From SIG710 sp045651985 (GTDB lineage Bacteria > Bacillota > Clostridia > Oscillospirales > CAG-272), in the NCBI GenBank assembly GCA_045651985.1, contig JAZRTK010000023.1:1-40287 (forward strand): a stretch of DNA of 40,287 nucleotides, given 5' to 3'. Of this stretch, positions 33,946 through 40,287 are shown in pieces. Under the pieces are notes generated by a model. That model saw only the letters and a list, made by a program, of their open reading frames with translations. It ran no database searches and was not told the DNA's origin. Every line of letters begins with the position of its first letter. Position 1 is the first letter of the stretch. The position numbers and the translations under genes were made by a program.

Positions 33946-34386
33946 ATGGCAAAGAAAAGTACATTTTTCCAGGATTTTAAGAAATTTATCGCTCGCGGCA
34001 ATGTAATGGACATGGCTGTTGCAGTCGTTATCGGCGGTGCATTTGGCAAAATCGTTACTTCCCTTGTAAACGACATCATCATGCCTCTGGTGGGTATGGC
34101 AACAGGCGGCATGAACTTCGCTGACATGAAGTACGTGCTTGCAACAGAAATTAATGAAGCCGGCGAAGAAATTATTGTAAACTCTATCAACTACGGCAAC
34201 TTCATTCAGATGATCGTTGATTTCCTCATCGTTGCTTTCTGCATCTTCTGCGTTCTCCGCGTTGTCATGAACGTACAGAAGAAGTTAGAAAAGCCCGCTG
34301 AACCCGAGGAGCCTGCTGCTCCCGCCGAGCCTGTTGAAACAACAGACGATATTCTCAAGGATATCCGCGAGCTTCTCAAAAAGTAA
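33946..34386 (+). CDS. mscL: Large-conductance mechanosensitive channel MscL
   Basis: A 146-residue channel that opens under membrane tension to release solutes during osmotic downshock. The N-terminal amphipathic helix FFQDFKKFIARGNVMDMAV leads into TM1 (AVVIGGAFGKIVTSLVNDIIMPLVG), followed by a periplasmic loop, TM2 (about 88-110) and a cytoplasmic helix. The linker between TM2 and the last helix is Pro/Glu/Ala-rich (EPEEPAAPAEP), a little longer than usual. An own promoter, GGAGG site and terminator make it a single-gene unit. Confidence 0.96.
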   Translation: MAKKSTFFQDFKKFIARGNVMDMAVAVVIGGAFGKIVTSLVNDIIMPLVGMATGGMNFADMKYVLATEINEAGEEIIVNSINYGNFIQMIVDFLIVAFCIFCVLRVVMNVQKKLEKPAEPEEPAAPAEPVETTDDILKDIRELLKK

Positions 34387-34394
34387 AAATCACA

Positions 34395-34428
34395 AAAAAG
34401 AGGTGCGGTAATACCGCACCTCTTTTTT
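34395..34428. terminator. Bidirectional terminator, mscL / DtxR-type regulator
   Basis: AAAAAAGAGGTGCGGTA and TACCGCACCTCTTTTTTT form a long perfect stem at this convergent junction. Confidence 0.92.
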
Positions 34429-34437
34429 TAAAAGCAT

Positions 34438-34812
34438 CTATTTCTCCGCGTACTTTTCGTAATGAGCCTTTATGGCATCAAATGTACTGTCGCTTATAAC
34501 GTGCTCTATTCTGCAAGCGTCCTCGGCGGCAATTTCGCTGTCAACGCCAAGGCTCATTAGAATTCCCGAAAGCACCATGTGCCGCTCGAATATCTTCTCC
34601 GCCAGCTCCTGCCCCGCATGGGTGGGAGTAATGAAGCCGTTTGCATCGACCTCAATATAGCCCTGCTTTTTGAGCAACCCTACGGCTCGGCTGACACTGG
34701 GCTTCGAAAAGCCCATGTATTCTGCCACGTCCGTAGAACGCACGGACGATTTCTCACAGCTTAAAACGTATATTGATTCAAGATACATCTCGCCCGACTC
34801 TTTCAGTGACAT
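34438..34812 (-). CDS. DtxR-family iron-responsive transcription regulator (short form)
   Basis: A 124-residue regulator with an N-terminal winged helix (VRSTDVAEYMGFSKPSVSRAVGLLKKQGYIEV) and a metal-binding/dimer domain; the SH3-like third domain of classical DtxR is absent, so it is MntR-sized. The metal ligands are DtxR-like: Met9 in GEMYLESIY, His78 in FERHMVL, and Cys100, Glu103, His104 in EDACRIEH. MntR has Asp and Glu where this has Met and Cys, so Fe(II) is the likelier signal. It is divergent from feoA. The ATG at 34812 has GGAGG six bases before it. Probably represses the feo genes when iron is plentiful. Confidence 0.9.
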   Translation of the reverse strand: MSLKESGEMYLESIYVLSCEKSSVRSTDVAEYMGFSKPSVSRAVGLLKKQGYIEVDANGFITPTHAGQELAEKIFERHMVLSGILMSLGVDSEIAAEDACRIEHVISDSTFDAIKAHYEKYAEK

Positions 34813-34857
34813 GGCTACCTCCGTGATTTGTTGATTTTTATATATTCCGTGTCTTTT

Positions 34858-34886
34858 ATTGTACCACAAGTGAGCAAAATAGTCAA
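34858..34886 (-). promoter_or_regulatory. Sigma-A promoter of the DtxR-type gene
   Basis: On the minus strand TTGACT, 17 bases, TACAAT, 46 bases before the start codon. No copy of the feo palindrome overlaps it; the nearest is about 70 bases away. Confidence 0.75.
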
Positions 34887-34922
34887 TAATCAAAATTATC
34901 AGGAAAAATATTCATTTTCTAC

Positions 34923-34951
34923 TTGACAAAACCCGAAAAAACGGATATAAT
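34923..34951 (+). promoter_or_regulatory. Sigma-A promoter of the feo operon
   Basis: TTGACA, 17 bases, TATAAT: full consensus on both boxes. A promoter this strong next to a palindrome at the start site fits control by a repressor. Confidence 0.9.
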
Positions 34952-34958
34952 GTTCACA

Positions 34959-34974
34959 GTTAGCAACTGCTAAC
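34959..34974. promoter_or_regulatory. Feo operator 1: GTTAGC-N4-GCTAAC
   Basis: A perfect 6+6 palindrome (GTTAGC-AACT-GCTAAC) 7 bases after the -10, so it covers the expected transcription start. It is the likely binding site of the divergent DtxR-type regulator. Confidence 0.8.
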
Positions 34975-34992
34975 ACATATTTTTTCGCATCA

Positions 34993-35008
34993 GTTAGCCA
35001 AAGCTAAC
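34993..35008. promoter_or_regulatory. Feo operator 2: GTTAGC-N4-GCTAAC
   Basis: GTTAGC-CAAA-GCTAAC, arms extended to AGTTAGC/GCTAACT. It is centred 34 bases after operator 1, inside the transcribed leader, with 21 bases between it and the feoA ATG. Confidence 0.78.
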
Positions 35009-35029
35009 TTTGCTGAGGAGGAATCGGTC

Positions 35030-35242
35030 ATGACGCTGCAAGATGCCGTAGAGGGCAAGGAATATACAATAACCGCCATCGAAACAGACGACGAGGAGCT
35101 GGACGCCTTTCTTTTCTCTCTCGGTTGCTACTCAGGAGAGAGTATCACGGTGGTCTCTCGCAAGAAAAACAACTGCGTCGTCTCCATAAAGGACGGAAGA
35201 TACAGCATCGATAATCAACTGGCTCAAGCCATCATAATTTGA
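35030..35242 (+). CDS. feoA: FeoA-family ferrous iron transport accessory protein
   Basis: A 70-residue single SH3-like domain. FeoA proteins are small cytosolic partners of FeoB that help Fe(II) uptake. Typical features are the opening TLQDAVEGKEYTITAI, the LFSLGCYSGESITVVSRKKNNCVVSIKDGRYSID stretch (shown here by its ends), and the closing LAQAIII. GAGGAGG lies before the ATG. It is separated from feoB by 117 bases that hold a hairpin and a third operator copy. Confidence 0.92.
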   Translation: MTLQDAVEGKEYTITAIETDDEELDAFLFSLGCYSGESITVVSRKKNNCVVSIKDGRYSIDNQLAQAIII

Positions 35243-35249
35243 CCATCAG

Positions 35250-35302
35250 CAAGACAGTCCCATACTGAAGGGCAACCCCTCGGGCTGTGGGCTGTCTGCA
35301 TT
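35250..35302 (+). other. Hairpin between feoA and feoB
   Basis: AGACAG-T-CCC on the left pairs with GGG-C-TGTCT on the right across a loop of about 25 bases, followed by TGCATTATTTTGC. The T-run is broken, so any termination is weak; it could lower feoB relative to feoA or protect the upstream mRNA. Confidence 0.45.
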
Positions 35303-35315
35303 ATTTTGCACAGCA

Positions 35316-35331
35316 GTTAGCCGTGGCTAAC
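35316..35331. promoter_or_regulatory. Feo operator 3: GTTAGC-N4-GCTAAC, before feoB
   Basis: GTTAGC-CGTG-GCTAAC, a third perfect copy, inside the operon 28 bases before the feoB ATG. No consensus promoter is seen next to it. Confidence 0.75.
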
Positions 35332-35359
35332 CAAAAAAAGAAAGAGAGTATTCCAACTT

Positions 35360-37381
35360 ATGAAAATCGCATTAGCAGGAAATCCCAACTCCGGAAAGAC
35401 CACAATGTTCAACTCCCTCACGGGAGCAAGTGAAAAGGTGGGCAACTGGGCAGGTGTTACCGTCGAAAAGAAGACGCAGGCCATCAAAAAAGTGTATGTC
35501 GGCGCAGAGAACGTTATCGCAGTTGACCTGCCGGGCGCATATTCAATGTCTCCCTTCACAAGTGAAGAAAGCATCACAAGCGAGTACGTGAAAAAAGAAA
35601 ATCCCGATGCCATCATCAACATAGTGGACGCCACAAACCTGAGCCGAAGCCTGTTCTTCACAACTCAGCTCCTCGAGCTTGGTGTGCCCGTTGTTGTGGC
35701 TCTTAACAAGGCAGACCTTAACAGAAAGAAAGAGAACACCATTAATACAGCAGCACTTTCCGAAAAGCTCGGATGCCCTGTAATCGACACGGTCTCCACA
35801 TCGTCAGAGGGCATAAGGGAAGTCGTTGAGGCAGCCGTTGCGCTTAACGGCACAAAGCAGGCAGCTCCTTATTCCCAGGGCGACATTGATCTCACCGACA
35901 AAAAGGTGGTTGAAGCGGCTGACCGACGTCGCTTTGACTTCGTAAACAAAATCGTCAAAGCCGTTGAAAAGCGCAAGGTACTCACAAAAACAAGAAACAT
36001 CGGAGACAAGATCGACGATATCCTCACAAACAAGTGGCTTGGCATACCGATCTTCGCTCTCGTTATGTGGGCAGTGTTCTGGATCTCTCAGGCAGGTCCC
36101 GGCGTATGGCTGGCTGAGGGCTACGACATTGGCGACACCCACCTTTGGGGTCTGGTCGACTGCATCGGCTACCTAAAGGAGGCGGTTGCGGGCTGGTTGA
36201 GCGGTGCGCATCATATCCTCAGAGCAATCATCCTTGAGGGAATCATTGAGGGTGTTGCGGCAGTAGTCGGATTCCTGCCTCTGGTTATGGTAATGTACTT
36301 CCTCATCGCTCTTCTTGAGGACTGCGGATACATGGCTCGCGCAACGGTGGTCCTGGACCCCATCTTCAAAAAGGTCGGGCTGTCGGGAAAATCGGTAATT
36401 CCTTTTATTATCGGCACGGGCTGTGCCATTCCGGGCGTTATGGCTTGCCGTACTATCAGAAATGAGAGAGAGAGACGCGCGACGGCGATGATCACTCCCT
36501 TCATGCCCTGCGGCGCCAAGCTCCCCGTTATATCTCTCTTTGCGGGTGCCTTCTTTGAAAACTCCGAGTGGGTAGGCGTGACCATGTATTTTGCGGGTAT
36601 ACTGATCATTCTGCTATCTGCCCTTCTCATCAATCAGCTCACAGGCTACAAGTTCAGAAAGTCCTTCTTTATCATTGAGCTTCCCGAATATAAGTGTCCT
36701 TCCCTGCGGCTGGCGTTCGTCTCTATGTGCCAAAGAGGCTGGGCGTACGTAGTAAAGGCAGGTACGATAATTCTGGTCTGCAACTTCGCAGTCTACATGA
36801 TGCAGACCTACGGCTGGAATCTGAAGATAGCAGATGACCCTGCAAGCTCTATTCTTGCCACCATAGCAACTCCCGTTGCCTACGTTATTGCGCCCATCGT
36901 GGGAGTAGTCCTCTGGCAGCTTGCGGCGGCGGCAGTTACAGGCTTTATTGCAAAGGAATGCGTAGTATCCACACTCGCCACAGTATTTATGTTTGAAAAC
37001 CTTATCAGCGAGGATCTTGCGCTCATGGAGGGTGCCGCCGTAGGCGCGGCTCAGTTCGGAGGGATCTCAGCCGTTGCGGGCCTTGCATTCCTCATGTTCA
37101 ACCTCTTCACGCCCCCCTGCTTTGCGGCGCTTGGCGCAATGAACGCCGAGATCAAGAGCAAGAAGTGGTTCTGGGCAGGCGTTGGTCTTCAGTTTGCAGT
37201 TGGCTACACGGTGGCTTTCCTCGTTTACTTCTTTGGAACTATTATCACCGACGGTTCCTTTGGAGCAATTTGGATGCCCGTTATCGGCTGGGCGATAGTT
37301 CTTTGTATCGCAGTTATATTTGGCGCTCTTATCGTCGGAAAGGAAAAGCGGCTCAGATCTGAGTACGCCCTGTGTGAATAA
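35360..37381 (+). CDS. feoB: Ferrous iron transport protein B (FeoB)
   Basis: A 673-residue inner-membrane Fe(II) transporter with a G-protein head. The GTPase motifs are GNPNSGKT (7-14, G1), GVTVE (G2), DLPGAYS (56-, G3) and NKAD (116-119, G4). A helical spacer follows, then a membrane domain of about eight or more segments with the two Gate repeats, including FIIGTGCAIPGVMACR, PCGAKLPVISLFAG and AKECVVST with conserved Cys. FeoA is a separate gene here, not fused. Its stop shares a base with the start of the Cys-rich peptide gene (TAATG). Confidence 0.97.
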   Translation: MKIALAGNPNSGKTTMFNSLTGASEKVGNWAGVTVEKKTQAIKKVYVGAENVIAVDLPGAYSMSPFTSEESITSEYVKKENPDAIINIVDATNLSRSLFFTTQLLELGVPVVVALNKADLNRKKENTINTAALSEKLGCPVIDTVSTSSEGIREVVEAAVALNGTKQAAPYSQGDIDLTDKKVVEAADRRRFDFVNKIVKAVEKRKVLTKTRNIGDKIDDILTNKWLGIPIFALVMWAVFWISQAGPGVWLAEGYDIGDTHLWGLVDCIGYLKEAVAGWLSGAHHILRAIILEGIIEGVAAVVGFLPLVMVMYFLIALLEDCGYMARATVVLDPIFKKVGLSGKSVIPFIIGTGCAIPGVMACRTIRNERERRATAMITPFMPCGAKLPVISLFAGAFFENSEWVGVTMYFAGILIILLSALLINQLTGYKFRKSFFIIELPEYKCPSLRLAFVSMCQRGWAYVVKAGTIILVCNFAVYMMQTYGWNLKIADDPASSILATIATPVAYVIAPIVGVVLWQLAAAAVTGFIAKECVVSTLATVFMFENLISEDLALMEGAAVGAAQFGGISAVAGLAFLMFNLFTPPCFAALGAMNAEIKSKKWFWAGVGLQFAVGYTVAFLVYFFGTIITDGSFGAIWMPVIGWAIVLCIAVIFGALIVGKEKRLRSEYALCE

Positions 37382-37542
37382 TGGTTGATATTATCATAGT
37401 AGTTGCGATAGCTCTGTCGGTCGGCGGCGCACTGTTTTACATTATCCGCTCGAAAAAACGAGGGGATAAGTGCATAGGCTGCCCTTATTCAAATCAATGC
37501 GGAGGCAACTGCGGCAGCAATAGTAACGAAAAACAACAATAA
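37381..37542 (+). CDS. FeoB-associated Cys-rich membrane peptide (53 aa)
   Basis: A short frame starting on the last base of the feoB stop. The 53-residue product has one membrane helix (about 2-22, MVDIIIVVAIALSVGG onward), a basic stretch IIRSKKRGDK that should face the cytosol, and then CIGCPYSNQCGGNC with four cysteines in a C-x2-C-x5-C-x3-C pattern. This is the plan of the FeoB-associated Cys-rich family found after feoB in many Firmicutes. The cysteines may bind iron or an Fe-S cluster as iron enters the cell; the function is not proven. A strong terminator follows. Confidence 0.88.
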   Translation: MVDIIIVVAIALSVGGALFYIIRSKKRGDKCIGCPYSNQCGGNCGSNSNEKQQ

Positions 37543-37551
37543 ATTCATTTT

Positions 37552-37585
37552 GGGAAGGTGCTTTTTAGCACCTTCCCCTTTTTGT
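37552..37585 (+). terminator. Terminator of the feo operon
   Basis: GGGAAGGTGC / GCACCTTCCC with a TTTTTA loop, followed by CTTTTTG. Confidence 0.92.
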
Positions 37586-37590
37586 TATAG

Positions 37591-37620
37591 AAAAAGGCGA
37601 CTGCAAATGCAGTCGCCTTA
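37591..37620 (-). terminator. Terminator of gap
   Basis: AAGGCGACTGC / GCAGTCGCCTT, 11 bp with a 4-base loop; on the minus strand a T-run follows. It lies about 20 bases after the gap stop. Confidence 0.9.
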
Positions 37621-37639
37621 ATTTTTGATATTCCTTTTA

Positions 37640-38659
37640 TTAGCCGAGCTCAGCGAAGTACTTGATCGTACGAACCATCTGGCTTGTGTAGGAGTTCTCG
37701 TTGTCGTACCAGGAAACAACCTGTACCTGATATGTGTCGTCATCGATCTTAGCTACCATTGTCTGAGTAGCATCGAAGAGAGAACCGTAGGAGATACCGA
37801 TGATATCGGAGGAAACGATCTGATCCTCGTTGTAACCGAAGGACTCGGAGGAAGCAGCCTTCATAGCAGCGTTGATGCCGTCAGCTGTGATATCCTTACC
37901 CTTAACTACAGCCACGAGAATAGTTGTAGAACCTGTGCAGGTAGGAACTCTCTGAGCGGAGCCGATAAGCTTACCGTTGAGCTCGGGAATTACGAGACCG
38001 ATAGCCTTAGCTGCGCCTGTGGAGTTAGGAACGATGTTCTGAGCGCCTGCACGTGCACGGCGGAGGTCACCCTTTCTGTGGGGACCGTCAAGGATCATCT
38101 GGTCACCTGTGTAAGCGTGAACAGTTGTCATGATACCGGACTGAATGGGTGCGTAGTCGTTGAGAGCCTTAGCCATAGGAGCGAGGCAGTTTGTTGTGCA
38201 GGATGCAGCGGAAATGATCTTGTCATCGGAAGTGAGAGTGTTCTCGTTTACAGAGTAAACGATAGTCTTGAGGTCCTTACCTGCGGGAGCAGAGATAACG
38301 ACCTTCTTTGCGCCTGCGTTGATGTGAGCCATGGACTTCTCTGTGGAGCAGTAGAAGCCTGTGCACTCGAGAACAACGTCAACGCCGAGCTCGCCCCAAG
38401 GGCAGTTAGCAGCGTCCTTTTCAGCATAGATCTTGAGGACCTTGCCGTCTACTGTGATAGTGTTAGCCTCATCGTCGGAAGCAACGGTGTGACCGTCGTA
38501 GCGACCCTGAGCTGTGTCGTACTTGAGAAGGTGAGCAAGCATGGAAGGCTTTGTTAAGTCGTTGATAGCAACGATCTCATAACCCTCTGCGCCAAACATC
38601 TGGCGGAATGCGAGACGACCAATGCGGCCGAATCCGTTAATAGCAACTTTAACTGACAT
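37640..38659 (-). CDS. gap: Glyceraldehyde-3-phosphate dehydrogenase, type I
   Basis: A 339-residue NAD-dependent glycolytic enzyme. The Rossmann start is VKVAINGFGRIGRLAFRQ, Asp34 in AINDLT favours NAD, the catalytic Cys154 is in SAASCTTNCLAP, and His181 is in TVHAYTGDQ. The C-terminal WYDNENSYTSQMV is standard. Codon use is visibly more restricted than in neighbours (for example repeated AAC, GTT, GCT, ATC), as expected of a highly expressed gene; this bias also opens a long false frame on the other strand. GGAGG precedes the ATG. Phosphoglycerate kinase is not adjacent. Confidence 0.97.
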   Translation of the reverse strand: MSVKVAINGFGRIGRLAFRQMFGAEGYEIVAINDLTKPSMLAHLLKYDTAQGRYDGHTVASDDEANTITVDGKVLKIYAEKDAANCPWGELGVDVVLECTGFYCSTEKSMAHINAGAKKVVISAPAGKDLKTIVYSVNENTLTSDDKIISAASCTTNCLAPMAKALNDYAPIQSGIMTTVHAYTGDQMILDGPHRKGDLRRARAGAQNIVPNSTGAAKAIGLVIPELNGKLIGSAQRVPTCTGSTTILVAVVKGKDITADGINAAMKAASSESFGYNEDQIVSSDIIGISYGSLFDATQTMVAKIDDDTYQVQVVSWYDNENSYTSQMVRTIKYFAELG

Positions 38660-38723
38660 TTTTGGAATCCTCCGTTTTTATTTAATTTTAAAGCAAGGCA
38701 TAAGGCCATTCTTTTACACATAT

Positions 38724-38752
38724 ATTTTATCTCAAAATTTCCCAATATACAA
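38724..38752 (-). promoter_or_regulatory. Sigma-A promoter of gap
   Basis: On the minus strand TTGTAT, 17 bases, TAAAAT. An imperfect inverted repeat, AAAATTTCCC (38734-38743) and GGGAAAATTTT (38760-38770), spans the -35 and could bind a regulator. Confidence 0.55.
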
Positions 38753-38866
38753 GAGGTTTGGGAAAATTTTATCATTTTTGGGGATTTGCACAAAATAGAC
38801 AGATAAAAGACTTATTTTTGGTAATTTTATATAAGACATATCCTTCGGAGACATAAAACCACACAT
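38732..38866 (-). other. Candidate short reading frame (44 codons) / leader upstream of gap
   Basis: The 235 bases between gap and the argF terminator contain no listed gene. On the minus strand AGGAGG is followed 11 bases later by an ATG at 38866 and a 44-codon frame (start MCGFMSPKDMSYIKLP), which runs through the gap promoter candidate to a TGA at 38732-38734. The spacing is long and the tail is AT-rich like non-coding DNA, so it may only be a leader. A small CCAC/GTGG hairpin lies at its start. Confidence 0.25.
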
Positions 38867-38895
38867 TGTAGTGGCAACCTCCTATACCCCATAAC

Positions 38896-38924
38896 AAAAA
38901 CGACGGCTGAACACCGTCGTTTTT
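38896..38924 (-). terminator. Terminator of argD-argF
   Basis: AAAAACGACGG / CCGTCGTTTTT with a 7-base loop; on the minus strand a T-run follows. It ends the argD-argF transcript. Confidence 0.92.
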
Positions 38925-38946
38925 GCTTTTCAGTTTGAGCCGGTAT

Positions 38947-39930
38947 TTAAAGCGTTGCAGCCATTACGGCTTTTATGGTGTGCATTCTGTTCTCCGCCTC
39001 GTCGAAAACGATGGACTGCGGTCCCTCGAATACTTCTTCGGTAACCTCAAGGGCTGCAAGTCCAAACTTCTCACCGACCTCTTTTCCAACCGTCGTTTCG
39101 TGGTTGTGGTATGCGGGCAGACAATGCATGAATACAGCGTCTTCTCCCGCGTTCTTCATAACTTCGGCTGTCACCTGATAGGGCGAAAGGTCGCCGATGC
39201 GCTTCTGCCAGACCTCAAAGGGCTCGCCCATGGATACCCAGACGTCGGTGTAGATTATGTCCGCACCTTCGGTGGCCTTTACCACGTCCTCCTCAAAGGA
39301 CAGCTCCGCTCCCGTCTCCTTTGCGATCTCCATGCAGGTGTCAATAAGAGCCTTGTCGGGGAAATACTCGGCAGGAGCGCAAGCTACGTATTTCATGCCC
39401 ATTTTCGCGCATCCGACCATGAGAGAATTGCCCATATTATACCGTGCGTCGCCCATGTAGACGAGCTTTTTGCCACGGAGCGTGCCGAACTTTTCTTTTA
39501 TCGTGAGGAAATCCGCCAGGATCTGGGTAGGGTGGAACTCGTTTGTCAGGCCGTTCCAAACGGGAACAGGCGAGTATTTTGCCAGCGCCTCAACTATCTC
39601 CTGACCGAATCCGCGGTACTCTATACCGTCGTACATACGACCGATAACCCGCGCAGTATCGGGGATAGACTCTTTTTTGCCGATCTGCGATCCCGTGGGA
39701 TCAAGATAAGTCACGCCCATTCCCAGATCGTGCGCCGCCACCTCAAATGCACAGCGAGTACGTGTGCTGGTCTTTTCAAATATGAGCGCAATGTTCTTGC
39801 CCTGGCACAGACGGTGAGGTATTCCCTGCTTTTTCTTGGCTTTAAGTTCAGACGCCAAGTCAATAAGTCCCTCTATTTCTTCGGGCGTAAAATCAAGAAG
39901 CTTGAGAAAATCTTTTCCTTTTAAATTCAT
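38947..39930 (-). CDS. argF: Ornithine carbamoyltransferase
   Basis: A 327-residue enzyme joining carbamoyl phosphate and ornithine to citrulline in arginine synthesis. The carbamoyl-phosphate loop is STRTRCAFE (from Ser55), VWNGLTNEFHPTQ contacts substrate, DVWVSMGEP is the ornithine-side SMG loop, and MHCLPAYH holds the catalytic Cys. The adjacent argD suggests the biosynthetic enzyme rather than the catabolic one of the arginine deiminase pathway. It follows argD by 17 bases; the ribosome site AAAGGATAAAG is before the ATG. Confidence 0.96.
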   Translation of the reverse strand: MNLKGKDFLKLLDFTPEEIEGLIDLASELKAKKKQGIPHRLCQGKNIALIFEKTSTRTRCAFEVAAHDLGMGVTYLDPTGSQIGKKESIPDTARVIGRMYDGIEYRGFGQEIVEALAKYSPVPVWNGLTNEFHPTQILADFLTIKEKFGTLRGKKLVYMGDARYNMGNSLMVGCAKMGMKYVACAPAEYFPDKALIDTCMEIAKETGAELSFEEDVVKATEGADIIYTDVWVSMGEPFEVWQKRIGDLSPYQVTAEVMKNAGEDAVFMHCLPAYHNHETTVGKEVGEKFGLAALEVTEEVFEGPQSIVFDEAENRMHTIKAVMAATL

Positions 39931-39947
39931 AGTTCTTTATCCTTTTT

Positions 39948-40287
39948 TCAAATCTTTGCAGCCTCGCGCATAATTGAAACGGCCTTTTTGAGCATTGAAT
40001 CGGGTATGTTCAAGGCAGGCAAAAGTCTGATCTTATTTTTTGCCTTGATGACCAGCAGTCCGGCGTCCATGCACTTGGCAATATAATCTGCGGCGGGCAC
40101 GTCGGTAGCAAAGCCTATCATCAGACCCATACCTGTTACGTCGTGAACGCCTTCCATTTTGTTAAGCTCCGCAAAAAGGTATTCCGACTTGCTGCGTACC
40201 TTTTCCAGAAGATCTTCATCGATTCTGCTTAAAATATTCAGTGCTCCTGCGCACGCAACGGGGTTTCCGCCAAAGGTGGAGCCGTGA
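39948..40287 (-). CDS. argD: Acetylornithine aminotransferase ArgD, C-terminal part (5' end outside window)
   Basis: The frame is open to the right edge, so the gene starts beyond the window; about 112 C-terminal residues are present of roughly 400. The visible start HGSTFGGNPVACAGALN is the conserved segment after the pyridoxal lysine in class III aminotransferases, and VHDVTGMGLMIG and IRLLPALNI follow. The ATG at 40157 is internal. Class III enzymes are similar to each other; pairing with argF points to N-acetylornithine aminotransferase. The catalytic Lys itself is outside the window. Confidence 0.9.
   Translation of the reverse strand, partial: HGSTFGGNPVACAGALNILSRIDEDLLEKVRSKSEYLFAELNKMEGVHDVTGMGLMIGFATDVPAADYIAKCMDAGLLVIKAKNKIRLLPALNIPDSMLKKAVSIMREAAKI

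Noticed and set aside
32651..33964. 437-codon frame on the minus strand opposite the CPA2 antiporter
   Set aside because: It is charged, low-complexity and His/Asp-rich, has no recognised domain, and covers a clear antiporter gene and its downstream promoter.
34959..35331. The three GTTAGC palindromes as a CRISPR or transposon repeat
   Set aside because: They are only 16 bases long, irregularly spaced around promoters and start codons, and the spacers are leader and gene sequence, which fits operators rather than an array.
37625..38557. Long open frame of 310 codons on the plus strand opposite gap
   Set aside because: It is a mirror of the restricted codon use of gap. It has no ribosome site, its residues are Ser/Cys/Val-rich without a family pattern, and gap is certain.
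38923..39924. 333-codon frame on the plus strand opposite argF
   Set aside because: Shadow of argF; it runs through the terminator and has no family features.

Overview
The window looks like chromosome from a mid-GC Firmicute of the class Clostridia, probably a gut lineage related to Oscillospirales/Ruminococcaceae. The basis is the gene content: an orphan SpoVAC sporulation-family protein, a YqeG phosphatase, an HPr with both His15 and Ser46, a YfmF/YfmH-type M16 pair, a FeoB-associated Cys-rich peptide, and sigma-A promoters of the TTGaca-17-TATAAT type. Placement below class level is inference. Nearly all the DNA is coding. I see no phage genes, insertion sequences or CRISPR arrays.

Layout. 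(1) 1-5887 (+): histidine operon hisD(partial)-hisC-hisB-hisH-hisA-hisF-hisIE-hisK(PHP), tightly packed, ending in a bidirectional terminator. (2) 5916-13971 (-): one envelope/division cluster transcribed zapA - U32 peptidase-family protein - dut - maf - mreB - mreC - mreD - mrdA(PBP2). (3) 14143-16243 (+): nth, followed with overlap by an unusual protein joining a subclass-B3-like metallo-beta-lactamase fold to a glycerophosphodiester phosphodiesterase domain. (4) 16265-17140: convergent spoVAC (-) and a small helical protein (+). (5) 17168-24780 (-): HPr, terminator, then uvrC - rsmD - coaD - M16 (inactive type) - M16 (active type) - lgt - folD. (6) 24977-29222 (-): rimM - trmD - O-antigen-ligase-like membrane protein - two DUF4330-like proteins. 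(7) 29420-31938 (+): yqeG, an endonuclease IV-family protein, and an M24 Xaa-Pro peptidase. (8) 31939-32515: non-coding stretch with a structured, tRNA-like element of unknown nature, tRNA-Glu(CTC) on the minus strand with its own promoter and terminator, and the promoter of the next gene. (9) 32516-34386 (+): CPA2 cation/proton antiporter and mscL. (10) 34438-37542: ferrous-iron module with a divergent DtxR-type regulator, feoA, feoB and a 53-aa Cys-rich membrane peptide, carrying three copies of one palindrome, GTTAGC-N4-GCTAAC. (11) 37640-40287 (-): gap, then argF and the C-terminal part of argD.

Most of this is housekeeping: amino-acid synthesis, rod-shape and wall synthesis, DNA repair, tRNA/rRNA modification and CoA/folate/lipoprotein metabolism. 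The least ordinary parts are the MBL-GDPD fusion, the three-operator iron locus whose regulator has DtxR-type (Met/Cys) metal ligands in an MntR-sized chain, the tRNA-like inverted structure at 31984-32120, and the long leader upstream of gap. I did not find a clearly new multi-gene system. These are offered as the best candidates, with their limits stated.
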